Source: Chitinophagaceae bacterium UBA1931
GTDB taxonomy: Bacteria; Bacteroidota; Bacteroidia; Chitinophagales; Chitinophagaceae
Reading direction: 5' to 3'
Length of the DNA stretch: 64,000 nucleotides
Assembly (NCBI GenBank): GCA_002337125.1
Contig: DDFJ01000001.1
Coordinates: 434,001 to 498,000 of the forward strand
The notes below the pieces were generated by a model. The model made no database searches, was not told where the DNA came from, and worked only from the letters and a program-made list of their open reading frames with translations. This document shows, in pieces, positions 1 to 7,184 of this stretch (positions within the stretch are counted from its first letter, which is position 1; each line of letters opens with the position of its first letter). A program made the translations under genes and the position numbers.

Positions 1-159
1 GGTAAAGTAAAAGCTTACATTCCTTCTGTACTTGGTTACGGTTCAATGGGCTCACCTCCCGCAATCAAAGCAAACGAAAACCTGATGTTTGAAATTGAAC
101 TTGTTGATGTAACAGTTCCTAAAGCTGCTCCAGCACCAACAGCACCTCAAGGTCATTAA
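1..159 (+). CDS. FKBP-type peptidyl-prolyl cis-trans isomerase, C-terminal fragment
   Basis: Only the last 52 residues are in the window; the gene starts to the left. The segment reads IPSVLGYGSMGSPPAIKANE followed by LMFEIELVDV. This is the closing part of the FKBP fold: the YG..G....I..N..L.F.IEL.D pattern lining the active site and the last beta strand. FKBPs catalyse cis-trans isomerisation of prolyl peptide bonds and act as chaperones, often in the periplasm of Bacteroidota. A short Pro/Ala-rich tail (APAPTAPQGH) follows the domain. The reading frame is open from base 1 to TAA at 157-159, and a hairpin terminator follows directly. Localisation cannot be judged without the N-terminus. Confidence 0.88.
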   Translation, partial: GKVKAYIPSVLGYGSMGSPPAIKANENLMFEIELVDVTVPKAAPAPTAPQGH

Positions 160-180
160 TCAGATTATCTGAAATAAATA

Positions 181-209
181 AAAACCGGGAATTAATTCCC
201 GGTTTTTTT
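181..209. terminator. bidirectional rho-independent terminator between FKBP gene and folP
   Basis: Perfect inverted repeat AAAACCGGGAATT / AATTCCCGGTTTT (181-193 and 194-206) with T-run on the + strand and matching A-run on the other side, so it can stop both the FKBP transcript and the convergent folP transcript, whose stop codon lies at 208-210. Confidence 0.85.
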
Positions 210-1038
210 ATGCGTTTATGTAAAAAGAAAATAGCTTAATTGCTTCAACGGCTTCTTTAACATCGTGTACCCTTAAAATTGCTGATCCTTTCTGGAGTGC
301 AATGGTGTTGAGAACAGTAGTGCCGTTTAATGCTTCTTCGGGAGTAATGCCAAGTGTTTTCCATATGGTTGATTTGCGGCTTAAGCCTGCAAGTACCGGA
401 AGCTTAAACATGCTGAACACTTCCATGCTTTTCAGCAGCTGAAAATTATGTTCAATTGTTTTGCCAAAGCCAAACCCGGGATCAATCACAATATCTTTTA
501 TTCCGGCAGCTCTGCATTGTTCAATCTTCTTTATAAAATAATCAACCACTTCTCTTGTTACGTTTTCATACACAGGGTTACTCTGCATATTATCAGGAGT
601 ACCTTTCATGTGCATGGCTATATAAGGAACATTTAAAGCCGCAACAGTACTAAGCATTTTGTCATCCATATCTCCAGCACTGATGTCGTTAATAATATCA
701 GCGCCTGCAAGAACGGAAGCTTTTGCAACTGCGGAGTAAAATGTATCAACCGAAATAAAACAGTCGGTGTGAGTTGCTTTCAGCAGTTCTACAGCGGGCA
801 ACACTCTTTCCATTTCTTCTTCGGCAGTTAAACGTTTGCTGCCGGGTCGGGTTGATTGTCCGCCAATATCGAGAATGGCTGCACCCTCATTGAGCATTTG
901 CCCTGCTTTTTGCAGCAGTTCATCTTGCTGCTGCACACGGCTGCCACTGTAAAACGAATCGGGTGTAATGTTCAGAATTCCCATTACAACCGGTTTTTCA
1001 ATTACCAGTAATCTTCCTTTGCAGTTGAGTGTGTACAT
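208..1038 (-). CDS. folP: dihydropteroate synthase
   Basis: Condenses 6-hydroxymethyl-7,8-dihydropterin diphosphate with p-aminobenzoate to give dihydropteroate, the sulfonamide-targeted step of folate synthesis in the cytoplasm. Signatures are MGILNITPDSF near residue 19, DIGGQSTRPG near 58, the DIINDISAG strand, and DPGFGFGKT with the C-terminal GLSRKS loop, so all substrate-binding loops of the TIM barrel are present. I start it at ATG 1038 (MYTLNCKG), giving 276 residues, the usual family length. An in-frame ATG at 1104 would add 22 hydrophobic residues and overlap the divergent DUF1599 gene. folP divergent from DUF1599 and a DoxX-like gene is, as I recall, a conserved Bacteroidota arrangement. 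Confidence 0.95.
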   Translation of the reverse strand: MYTLNCKGRLLVIEKPVVMGILNITPDSFYSGSRVQQQDELLQKAGQMLNEGAAILDIGGQSTRPGSKRLTAEEEMERVLPAVELLKATHTDCFISVDTFYSAVAKASVLAGADIINDISAGDMDDKMLSTVAALNVPYIAMHMKGTPDNMQSNPVYENVTREVVDYFIKKIEQCRAAGIKDIVIDPGFGFGKTIEHNFQLLKSMEVFSMFKLPVLAGLSRKSTIWKTLGITPEEALNGTTVLNTIALQKGSAILRVHDVKEAVEAIKLFSFYINA

Positions 1039-1096
1039 TGTATTTTTGAGGAATGTGTTACAAACACGAATTAACGAAACAATTTTAATATAGCTG

Positions 1097-1645
1097 ATGA
1101 GCACAATTGATCAATACAAAAAGGCAGTTACCGAATGCAGGGATATATTCAAAAAGAAAACCATTGATTATGGAACTTCTTGGCGGGTTTACCGCACCAT
1201 TTCAATCGTTGACCAGATTTATATCAAAGCCAAACGTATCCGCACCATCCAGGAAAAACAACAACAGAAAATTGGTGATACAATTGCTTCTGAATTTAAA
1301 GGCATTCTTAACTATGCCATCATTGGTTTAATTCAGCTTGATCTTAAAGAAGATGCCGGCGAAGAACTGGCCGTTGAACAGGTGATTGAAATGTATGATC
1401 AGAAAATTACACAGGCACAATTGCTGATGCTGGATAAAAATCATGACTATGGTGAAGCATGGCGTGAAATGAGCCAGGAAAGTTTTGTTGATCTCATTCT
1501 TGCCAAGCTGCAACGCATTCGCCAGATACTTGCCAACGATGGAAAAACATTGGTGAGTGAAGGAATTGATGCCAATTATTACGATATTGTTAATTACTCT
1601 GTTTTTGGACTGATCCTCATTGAAGAGGGAGTACACCAGGGGTAG
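1097..1645 (+). CDS. DUF1599 domain-containing protein (two tandem DUF1599 units)
   Basis: A 182-residue soluble protein of unknown function, common in Bacteroidota. It consists of two copies of the same unit. In the first, residues about 10-80 carry DYGTSWRVYR, then a helix with K.KRIRTIQE and a LNYAIIGLIQLDL helix. In the second, residues about 95-178 carry DYGEAWREM, LAKLQRIRQI and VNYSVFGLILIEEG. The repeated D-Y-G-x-x-W box and the aligned K/R-rich helix suggest an old internal duplication forming a pseudo-dimer. No signal peptide or membrane segment is seen. Divergent from folP; the DoxX-like gene follows 63 bp downstream, with a low-complexity repeat patch between. The molecular role is not known to me. 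Confidence 0.85.
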   Translation: MSTIDQYKKAVTECRDIFKKKTIDYGTSWRVYRTISIVDQIYIKAKRIRTIQEKQQQKIGDTIASEFKGILNYAIIGLIQLDLKEDAGEELAVEQVIEMYDQKITQAQLLMLDKNHDYGEAWREMSQESFVDLILAKLQRIRQILANDGKTLVSEGIDANYYDIVNYSVFGLILIEEGVHQG

Positions 1646-1708
1646 GGATATGTACGATGTAGGATGTACGACCATTCACAATTCACCATTGACAATTGAC
1701 TATTCACC
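1646..1708. repeat. low-complexity intergenic patch of quasi-repeats
   Basis: The whole gap between the DUF1599 and DoxX genes is built of two degenerate short repeats: TGTACGATGTAGGATGTACGA, then ATTCACAATTCACCATTGA with further ATTGACTATTCACC copies running into the next start codon. It resembles slippage-generated simple repeats rather than a regulatory site. Confidence 0.6.
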
Positions 1709-2818
1709 ATGAAATTATTTCTCACAATCATTCGCTGGTTTGTTGGACTGCTGTTTATCTTCTCAGGTTTGGTGAAGGCCAACGATCCGTTGGGATTAAG
1801 TTATAAGATGCAGGAGTTTTTTGAAGCTTGGGGTGTGCAGGGATTTCATCATTACACCCTGGCGATGGCCATACTCATGAATGCGTTTGAAATTATTGCA
1901 GGCATTGCATTGATTGTTGGCTGGCGAATGAAACTGTTCAGCTGGTTATTATTAATTCTGATTGTTTTCTTTACGTTCTTAACAGGTTATGCATGGCTGG
2001 CAACAAACCCTGACGGTTCAGCCAAATTTGCTACTTGTGGTTGCTTTGGCGATTGTTTACCGCTTACTCCTGTACAATCGTTTTTTAAAGATGTGCTGTT
2101 GTTTGTTTTGATTGTACTCATTGTTGTTTACCGAAAACAATTGAAGCCCTTGTTTTCATCAAACAAAACCAATGTAGTGCTTACTGGTGCAGCTGTTTTA
2201 TTTGCATTCGGTTTCCAGTGGTACACATTAAAATATCTTCCGGTAGTTGATTGTCTTCCTTTCAAAAAAGGAAATAATATTTTTGAATTAAGAAAGATGC
2301 CAGCTGATGCTTTGCCTGATAAATTTGATTATGTGTTCACGTATGAAAAGGGTGGAAAGCAGCAGCAGTTCTCAATGAAAAATCTGCCCGACAGTACATG
2401 GAAATTTGTTGACCGTAAGCAAATATTAATTGCCAAAGGAAAAAACAATGAACCGAAGATCAAGGATTTTGATCTTAAAACAGAAGCAGGTGTGGATATT
2501 ACCGAACATGTGTTGCAGCAACTGGGCACATACTATATTCTCTTCTTACGAACAACAGAAGGAATTAAACCAACTGACCAATGGATTCAGCAGGTTTCTG
2601 CATTGGCATTACACCGCAAAGTGATTATTGTTACGGGTATGCCGGATGCAGCAAAAGCATTGTTCCTCACCAATCCTGCAATGAGCGAATCTATTTTGCT
2701 GAGTTGTGATGTAACTGCCATTAAAACGGCAGCAAGAGCAAATCCTGTGCTGTATAAAATGGAAGGTCCCGTTGTGCTGGAGAAATGGAGCAGTGCAGAT
2801 TTTAAGCAGATCAAATAA
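1709..2818 (+). CDS. DoxX/MauE-like four-helix membrane protein with C-terminal thioredoxin-like region (BT_3979 type)
   Basis: The N-terminal 150 residues hold four predicted membrane helices of the DoxX/MauE type, at about 5-21, 50-71, 76-95 and 123-142. A Cys cluster CGCFGDC (C110, C112, C116) sits just before helix 4. A fifth hydrophobic stretch lies near residue 155-170. The remaining about 190 residues are probably periplasmic. Their end (YYILFLRTTEG, then KVIIVTG and NPVLYKMEGPVVLEKW) looks like a degenerate thioredoxin fold lacking CxxC. MauE-like proteins are linked to disulfide chemistry, so a redox role is a reasonable inference but unproven. Start is ATG 1709; the permease gene follows after 9 bp, so the two are probably cotranscribed. 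Confidence 0.78.
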   Translation: MKLFLTIIRWFVGLLFIFSGLVKANDPLGLSYKMQEFFEAWGVQGFHHYTLAMAILMNAFEIIAGIALIVGWRMKLFSWLLLILIVFFTFLTGYAWLATNPDGSAKFATCGCFGDCLPLTPVQSFFKDVLLFVLIVLIVVYRKQLKPLFSSNKTNVVLTGAAVLFAFGFQWYTLKYLPVVDCLPFKKGNNIFELRKMPADALPDKFDYVFTYEKGGKQQQFSMKNLPDSTWKFVDRKQILIAKGKNNEPKIKDFDLKTEAGVDITEHVLQQLGTYYILFLRTTEGIKPTDQWIQQVSALALHRKVIIVTGMPDAAKALFLTNPAMSESILLSCDVTAIKTAARANPVLYKMEGPVVLEKWSSADFKQIK

Positions 2819-2827
2819 CCGATTATA

Positions 2828-3877
2828 TTGGCATCGTTTGTTTTCAAAAAATTCTTTTACGGCATTCTTGTTCTAGCAGGAGTGGTTACTGTTGTGTTCT
2901 GGATGTTCCAGGGTTTTGGTGATCCTGCACGATTGGTATTGGGACAAACCGGCGACAGCGCCACCATTGCCAATATCAAAAAAGAATTGTACCTCGATCA
3001 GCCAAAATGGAAACAGTTTGTATTGTATGTAAATGATGTTTCGCCAATTGCAGTTCATTCAAAAGACGAAATTGAAAAGAAGCAACTCAAAGGTTTGTTT
3101 GTTGGTGGCGAACATAAACTGTCGTTAAAAATTCCTTACCTGCGCCGCAGCTATCAAACAAAAAAACAAGTAGGAGAGGTGTTGATGGAAGCTTTACCCG
3201 GCACTATTATGCTGGCATCGGCAGCCATGCTTCTTGCAACGCTGCTGGGTGTGGTGCTTGGTGTAATTGCTGCAGTAAAAAAAGATACCTGGATGGATAC
3301 TTCAGCAGTGTTCAGCAGTATTATCGGTATTTCAGCACCATCATTTTTCATGGGTATTCTCATTGCCTATTTGTTTGGTTTTGTATTGAGCAAATACACC
3401 GGACTGAACATGACAGGCAGTTGGTTTGATATTGATGTAAAAACGGGCGAACATTATTACACTCTTCAGAATTTATTGTTACCTGCTGTTACATTGGGTA
3501 TTCGTCCGCTGGCAATTATTACACAGCTTACACGCAGCTCCATGCTGGATGTGCTGAACCAGGATTACATACGCACAGCTTATGCAAAGGGTTTAAGTAA
3601 GCGTTCTGTTATCTGGACACATGCTTTACGCAATGCATTAAACCCGGTTATTACAGCGGTTACAGGCTGGTTTGCTGAACTTCTGGCGGGTGCATTTTTC
3701 GTGGAATATATTTTTGGATGGAAGGGTATTGGAAAAGTAACTGTGGATGCATTGGAAAAACTGGATTACCCGGTTGTAATGGGCAGCGTATTGTTAAGTG
3801 CATTCATTTTTGTTGTGATTAATATGCTGGCCGATGTATTATACGGCGTGGTTGATCCAAGAGTTAGAGTTGGGTAA
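2828..3877 (+). CDS. ABC transporter permease, OppB/DppB family
   Basis: Inner-membrane permease of the dipeptide/oligopeptide/nickel importer class. The first helix (FFYGILVLAGVVTVVFWMF) is followed by a large extracytoplasmic loop, then the binding-protein-dependent permease core. The core contains the cytoplasmic EAA loop IRTAYAKGLSKRSVIWTHAL (residues about 240-260), which docks on the ATPase. The end FGWKGIGKVTVDALEKLDYP...DPRVRVG is typical of OppB. The TTG at 2828 is the only start that fits the gap to the upstream gene. The usual OppC, ATPase and binding protein genes are absent on both sides, so its partners must be encoded elsewhere. A strong terminator follows. Confidence 0.9.
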   Translation: MASFVFKKFFYGILVLAGVVTVVFWMFQGFGDPARLVLGQTGDSATIANIKKELYLDQPKWKQFVLYVNDVSPIAVHSKDEIEKKQLKGLFVGGEHKLSLKIPYLRRSYQTKKQVGEVLMEALPGTIMLASAAMLLATLLGVVLGVIAAVKKDTWMDTSAVFSSIIGISAPSFFMGILIAYLFGFVLSKYTGLNMTGSWFDIDVKTGEHYYTLQNLLLPAVTLGIRPLAIITQLTRSSMLDVLNQDYIRTAYAKGLSKRSVIWTHALRNALNPVITAVTGWFAELLAGAFFVEYIFGWKGIGKVTVDALEKLDYPVVMGSVLLSAFIFVVINMLADVLYGVVDPRVRVG

Positions 3878-3900
3878 AGATTCATCAACTCATTATAAAC

Positions 3901-3930
3901 GAAGAAGCTGCCTTGTGGCAGCTTCTTTTA
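3901..3930. terminator. rho-independent terminator after the permease gene
   Basis: Stem AAGAAGCTGCC (3902-3912), loop TTGT, stem GGCAGCTTCTT (3917-3927), followed by TTTATTTT. It ends the DUF1599-DoxX-permease unit. Confidence 0.85.
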
Positions 3931-3963
3931 TTTTACATTGATGGTAATGGGTCAGTGATGTAA

Positions 3964-4344
3964 TTACATCCATCTGCTGAGATAATTGTTGAATTCATGT
4001 CTCAGCTCTTTAATTATTTTTTCAAAGCTTGAAAAATCTTCTTTAATCTGGTCATGTTTGGCTGCATGTGCGTCGTTCATATGTCCGGCGTGGCGCTCTG
4101 CATCAAGCTTTGCATAGTGTTCATGTTCATTAATCTCATGCCGGAGTTCCTGTAATGTATTTTTTTGGATGATAAATTGGTTTTGAAAATGTTCAGCGTC
4201 TTCTAAAGCATCGTGGTTACTGTTTTTACTTACAATTTCAGAAAGCCTGTTTTCGAGAATATGAAGATCTTTTTCGTAAAATTCAATTGAGGCCAGCCAT
4301 TCGTGGTGATCATTGCCACAATGCTCAAAGGTTACATAGCTCAT
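3964..4344 (-). CDS. hypothetical helical, His/Glu-rich cytoplasmic protein
   Basis: A 126-residue protein I do not recognise. It has no signal peptide or hydrophobic segment and is predicted almost wholly helical. The pattern FYEKDLHILENRLSEIV (about 22-38) and the later QNTLQELRHEINEHEH-like and FEKIIKELRHEFNNYL stretches have heptad spacing, so a coiled coil or helical hairpin is likely. The middle is rich in His, Asp and Glu (HEHYAKLDAERHAGHMNDAH), which might bind metal, but no known motif is present. It is monocistronic: convergent with the permease gene and 113 bp downstream of the recF-DUF721 unit on the same strand. Start is ATG 4344. Confidence 0.6.
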   Translation of the reverse strand: MSYVTFEHCGNDHHEWLASIEFYEKDLHILENRLSEIVSKNSNHDALEDAEHFQNQFIIQKNTLQELRHEINEHEHYAKLDAERHAGHMNDAHAAKHDQIKEDFSSFEKIIKELRHEFNNYLSRWM

Positions 4345-4457
4345 GGGATTAAAATTTTATATGGTTAATCGTTTCTATAACGTTACCAAAGTTTCATTAT
4401 CACATTAATAAAAAATATGACTGGAATCAGTGAAATGAATGAGATATTTCAGGACAG

Positions 4458-4739
4458 TTATTTGATGATGACTTCTTTTACCGCATGCTCGTTAAACAGT
4501 TCGTTAATGCGGTTGCGGATTTTTTCTTTCTGGAAAAGAAGCTCCTGTTTCAGAGGTGCTACACTGGTGGTAATGATGAGTTGCTGGTTAACGAGTTTAA
4601 TATCATCTGTGTACTTGGCAATGGTTTTCCCCATCAGCTCTTCCCACATATCTTTTATCTCCAGTGCCTGCACTCTTTGCTTGAGTTTGCTCTGGTTTAA
4701 AAATTGCTGAATAGCTTCCTGTAATGATACTTCACCCAT
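4458..4739 (-). CDS. DUF721 (DciA-like) protein
   Basis: A 93-residue protein with the DUF721 pattern: an N-terminal helix, W..L.G..IAKYT, the strand LVNQQLIITTSVAPLKQEL and a final helix with RNRINELFNEHAVKEVIIK. DUF721 includes DciA, the helicase loader that replaces DnaC in most bacteria, and members often sit next to recF or gyrase genes, as here. This copy is the short form, the KH-like domain alone without a disordered tail. It starts 20 bp after the recF stop and is surely cotranscribed with it. A replication role is inferred from family and neighbour; the loader function in this phylum is not shown by the sequence. Confidence 0.85.
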   Translation of the reverse strand: MGEVSLQEAIQQFLNQSKLKQRVQALEIKDMWEELMGKTIAKYTDDIKLVNQQLIITTSVAPLKQELLFQKEKIRNRINELFNEHAVKEVIIK

Positions 4740-4759
4740 GATGCGAAGGTAGTTGATTG

Positions 4760-5842
4760 TTATAACTCGATCACCTGTATTTTCATGCCAAGCTGCTGAA
4801 AAGTTTGTTCAATCCGTTGCTTGTGTGTGTCGGTTAAAAATGTTTGTCCGCCCAGGTGTTTACAAACATATTCAAGCAGATTGTGCATACGTTGTTCATC
4901 CAGTTTTTCAAACACATCATCCAATAGCAAAAAAGGTGCAAATCCTTTTTGCTGTTTAATGGTTTCTGCTTCGGCGAGTTTTAAGCCGAACAGTAAACTT
5001 TTGCGTTGACCTTGTGAGGCTGTTTGCTTAAATGCTTCTTTATTCATTTCAAACAACAGGTCGTCTTTGTGTATTCCTGCCGAAGTTCGTTGCAGCAGGT
5101 AATCTTTTTCTCTTGTTTGTTTCAGCAATGTTTCAAATGGTTGTTGCAGCAGTTGACTTTCGTACAGCACTTCAACAGCTTCATCCCTGCCTGCAATCAC
5201 TTTGTAAAAAGCAGTTACAGATTGGTTGAAGCCTGGCAAAAAATCTTTCCTCGACTGGAAAATAAGATTGCCTGCATGGAGCAGCTGTTCATCAAGTACA
5301 TCCAGCAACGCATCATTTTTTGTTTGCGTTTGAGCGCATGATTTGAGATAGCTGTTACGCTGCTGCAGTATTTTGTTGTAGGCAATGAGTTGCTGCAGGT
5401 AATCGGTATTGATTTGTGAAAGAACCGTATCTAAAAATTTTCTTCTTTCTTCGCTGCCGCCAATAATCAGTTCCACATCATCGGGCGCAATTACCACGCA
5501 GGGATATTTGCCGATGTGTTGTGAAAATTTTTCATAAGCCGCCCCATTACAGCTGATTTCTTTTTTACCGGTTTCACGCAGTACGATGGTGGTGTTTATA
5601 TCCTCATTGCCGTTATGCATCATTCCCTCCAGCCTGAAACCGTTGCATCCATGCTGCACATTGTTGCCATCGGAGCCGGAAAAATAGCTTTTAGTAAAAC
5701 AGAGGTAATGGATGGCATCGAGCAGGTTGGTTTTGCCAATGCCGTTATCGCCGGTAATTGCCACAATATCCTCATCAAAACGAAACTGTTGATGGGTATA
5801 GTTTTTAAACTGTGTAACAGCAATTGACCGGAGTGAAAGCAT
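4760..5842 (-). CDS. recF: DNA replication and repair protein RecF
   Basis: SMC-like ATPase that helps load RecA at gapped DNA through RecOR. All motifs are present: Walker A GDNGIGKTN (31-39), the RecF-specific CVVIAPDDVELI (115-126) and GGSEERRKFLD (128-138), the signature SQGQRKSLLFG (276-286), and Walker B FLLLDDVFEKLDE (304-316). The length of 360 residues is normal. dnaA and dnaN, partners of recF in many bacteria, are not nearby; here it leads a two-gene unit with the DUF721 gene. The start at ATG 5842 is preceded 3 bp upstream by a TATCTTGC sequence on the same strand, a near match to the -7 element, so the mRNA could have a very short leader. Confidence 0.95.
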   Translation of the reverse strand: MLSLRSIAVTQFKNYTHQQFRFDEDIVAITGDNGIGKTNLLDAIHYLCFTKSYFSGSDGNNVQHGCNGFRLEGMMHNGNEDINTTIVLRETGKKEISCNGAAYEKFSQHIGKYPCVVIAPDDVELIIGGSEERRKFLDTVLSQINTDYLQQLIAYNKILQQRNSYLKSCAQTQTKNDALLDVLDEQLLHAGNLIFQSRKDFLPGFNQSVTAFYKVIAGRDEAVEVLYESQLLQQPFETLLKQTREKDYLLQRTSAGIHKDDLLFEMNKEAFKQTASQGQRKSLLFGLKLAEAETIKQQKGFAPFLLLDDVFEKLDEQRMHNLLEYVCKHLGGQTFLTDTHKQRIEQTFQQLGMKIQVIEL

Positions 5843-5880
5843 GGGTGCAAGATAAGAAATGATGCATGATGACTTAGAGG

Positions 5881-5914
5881 GAAGTAAGAAGTAAGAAGTA
5901 AGAAGTAAGAAGTG
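5881..5914. repeat. 7-bp tandem repeat (GAAGTAA)
   Basis: Four full copies of GAAGTAA plus a partial fifth copy GAAGTG, downstream of the recF start on the other strand. It is a short microsatellite-like array in non-coding DNA, with no sign of a coding or operator role. Confidence 0.85.
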
Positions 5915-6008
5915 TGTACTGTTACTTGCTACCTGATTATGGAATGAAATGCAGCAGCGGTGATTCCTGTTTATGAGCTGTCAGGAAATGGCTGATTATT
6001 GACCTGCA

Positions 6009-6040
6009 GTACAAGTGTGCGACGCCACTGCTGCCGATAG
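6009..6040. repeat. dispersed 32-bp element, copy 1
   Basis: Begins GTACAAGTGTGCGACGCCA (6009-6027) and ends GATAG. It matches 37099-37130 at 29 of 32 positions by direct comparison. This copy lies upstream of the pdhA promoter. Confidence 0.75.
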
Positions 6041-6110
6041 CTAGGAAACAGCTGGTTACACCAAAAATCCACAGTCGAAAACAGGGTAATTTTATTTGCT
6101 TTTACACCCT

Positions 6111-6118
6111 TATCTTTG
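6111..6118 (+). promoter_or_regulatory. -7 promoter element of pdhA
   Basis: TATCTTTG is an exact match to the Bacteroidota TAnnTTTG element, 21 bp before the GTG start. The nearest TTTG (6095-6098) is closer than the usual 19 bp, so the -33 box is uncertain. Confidence 0.7.
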
Positions 6119-6139
6119 CCACTCTAAAAAAATTGAAAC

Positions 6140-7132
6140 GTGGCCACTAAATTCACTAAAGAAACTTATTTATACTGGTACGAATTAATGCTCCTGCTGA
6201 GAAAGTTTGAAGAAAAGACAGGACAATTGTATGGAATGCAGAAAATTCGTGGTTTTTGTCACCTTTATATCGGCCAGGAAGCCATTGCTGCCGGCTGTAT
6301 GACAGCAACTAAGCCAGAAGACAAAATGATTACGGCGTACAGGGATCATGGTTTGGCAATTGCCAAGGGTGTGAGTGCAAAAAGCTGTATGGCTGAAATG
6401 TATGGTAAAGCTACCGGCTGCTCAAAAGGAAAGGGCGGAAGTATGCACTTCTTTGGAGCTGATGTTGGCTTTTTTGGCGGACATGGTATTGTGGGTGCAC
6501 AAATTGGAACAGGTGCAGGTCTGGCTTTTGCTGAAAAGTACAATGGTACAGATAATGTAGCTCTTACATTTTTTGGCGATGGTGCTGCCCGCCAGGGTAT
6601 GCTGCACGAAACATTTAACCTTGCTATGTTGTGGAAACTGCCGGTGATCTTCATCTGCGAAAACAACAACTATGCAATGGGTACATCAGTTGAACGTACA
6701 AGTAATGTGATTGATATTTACAAACTTGCTGATGCTTACGATATGCCTGCCGATAGTATTGATGGTATGGACCCAGAAGCTGTTCATGATGGTGTTGCAC
6801 GTGCGGTGAACAGGGCAAGAAAAGGTGATGGCCCTACTTTGATTGAAATCAAAACATACCGATACAAAGGTCACTCAATGAGCGATCCGCAGAAATACCG
6901 TTCTAAGGATGAAGTGGAAGCTTACAAGGAGAGAGACCCCATTGAAACAGTAAAGAAAAAACTGCTTGAGGGTTTTGCTGTTCCGGAAGCTGATATTGAA
7001 GCAATCAACGAGAGAGTAAGACTGGAAGTGGAAGAATGTGTAAGATTTGCTGAAGAGAGTCCGTTCCCGACTGAAGATGAAGTGCTGAAAGATGTGTATG
7101 TTGATCAGAATTATCCGTTCATCGTTGATTAA
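6140..7132 (+). CDS. pdhA: pyruvate dehydrogenase E1 component subunit alpha
   Basis: Thiamine-diphosphate enzyme subunit that decarboxylates pyruvate and passes the acetyl group to lipoyl-E2. Motifs: MITAYRDHG (63-71), the KGKGGSMHFF loop (97-105), the ThDP/Mg motif starting GDGAARQG (146-153) and ending ENNNYAMGT (174-182), and the phosphorylation-loop-like YRYKGHSMSDPQKYR (about 245-259). The 330-residue length fits the separate alpha subunit (E1 alpha-beta type). The start is GTG 6140, with a TATCTTTG promoter just upstream. E1 beta and E2 genes are not adjacent, which is common in this group. A TPR gene follows after 52 bp. Confidence 0.95.
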   Translation: MATKFTKETYLYWYELMLLLRKFEEKTGQLYGMQKIRGFCHLYIGQEAIAAGCMTATKPEDKMITAYRDHGLAIAKGVSAKSCMAEMYGKATGCSKGKGGSMHFFGADVGFFGGHGIVGAQIGTGAGLAFAEKYNGTDNVALTFFGDGAARQGMLHETFNLAMLWKLPVIFICENNNYAMGTSVERTSNVIDIYKLADAYDMPADSIDGMDPEAVHDGVARAVNRARKGDGPTLIEIKTYRYKGHSMSDPQKYRSKDEVEAYKERDPIETVKKKLLEGFAVPEADIEAINERVRLEVEECVRFAEESPFPTEDEVLKDVYVDQNYPFIVD

Positions 7133-7184
7133 GAAAGAACCTTAACATCGTATATAAAAGCATTTAACAAGAATTCATAAAACA

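Larger units (their letters stand above)
5843..6110. other. intergenic region between recF and pdhA with two repeat types
   Basis: About 270 bp without a credible gene. It holds a 7-bp tandem repeat (5881-5914) and one copy of a dispersed 32-bp element (6009-6040). GCAGCAGCGG at 5951-5960 is an imperfect inverted match of CCACTGCTGC at 6025-6034, so the segment could fold into a long hairpin. The pdhA promoter follows. Confidence 0.6.
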
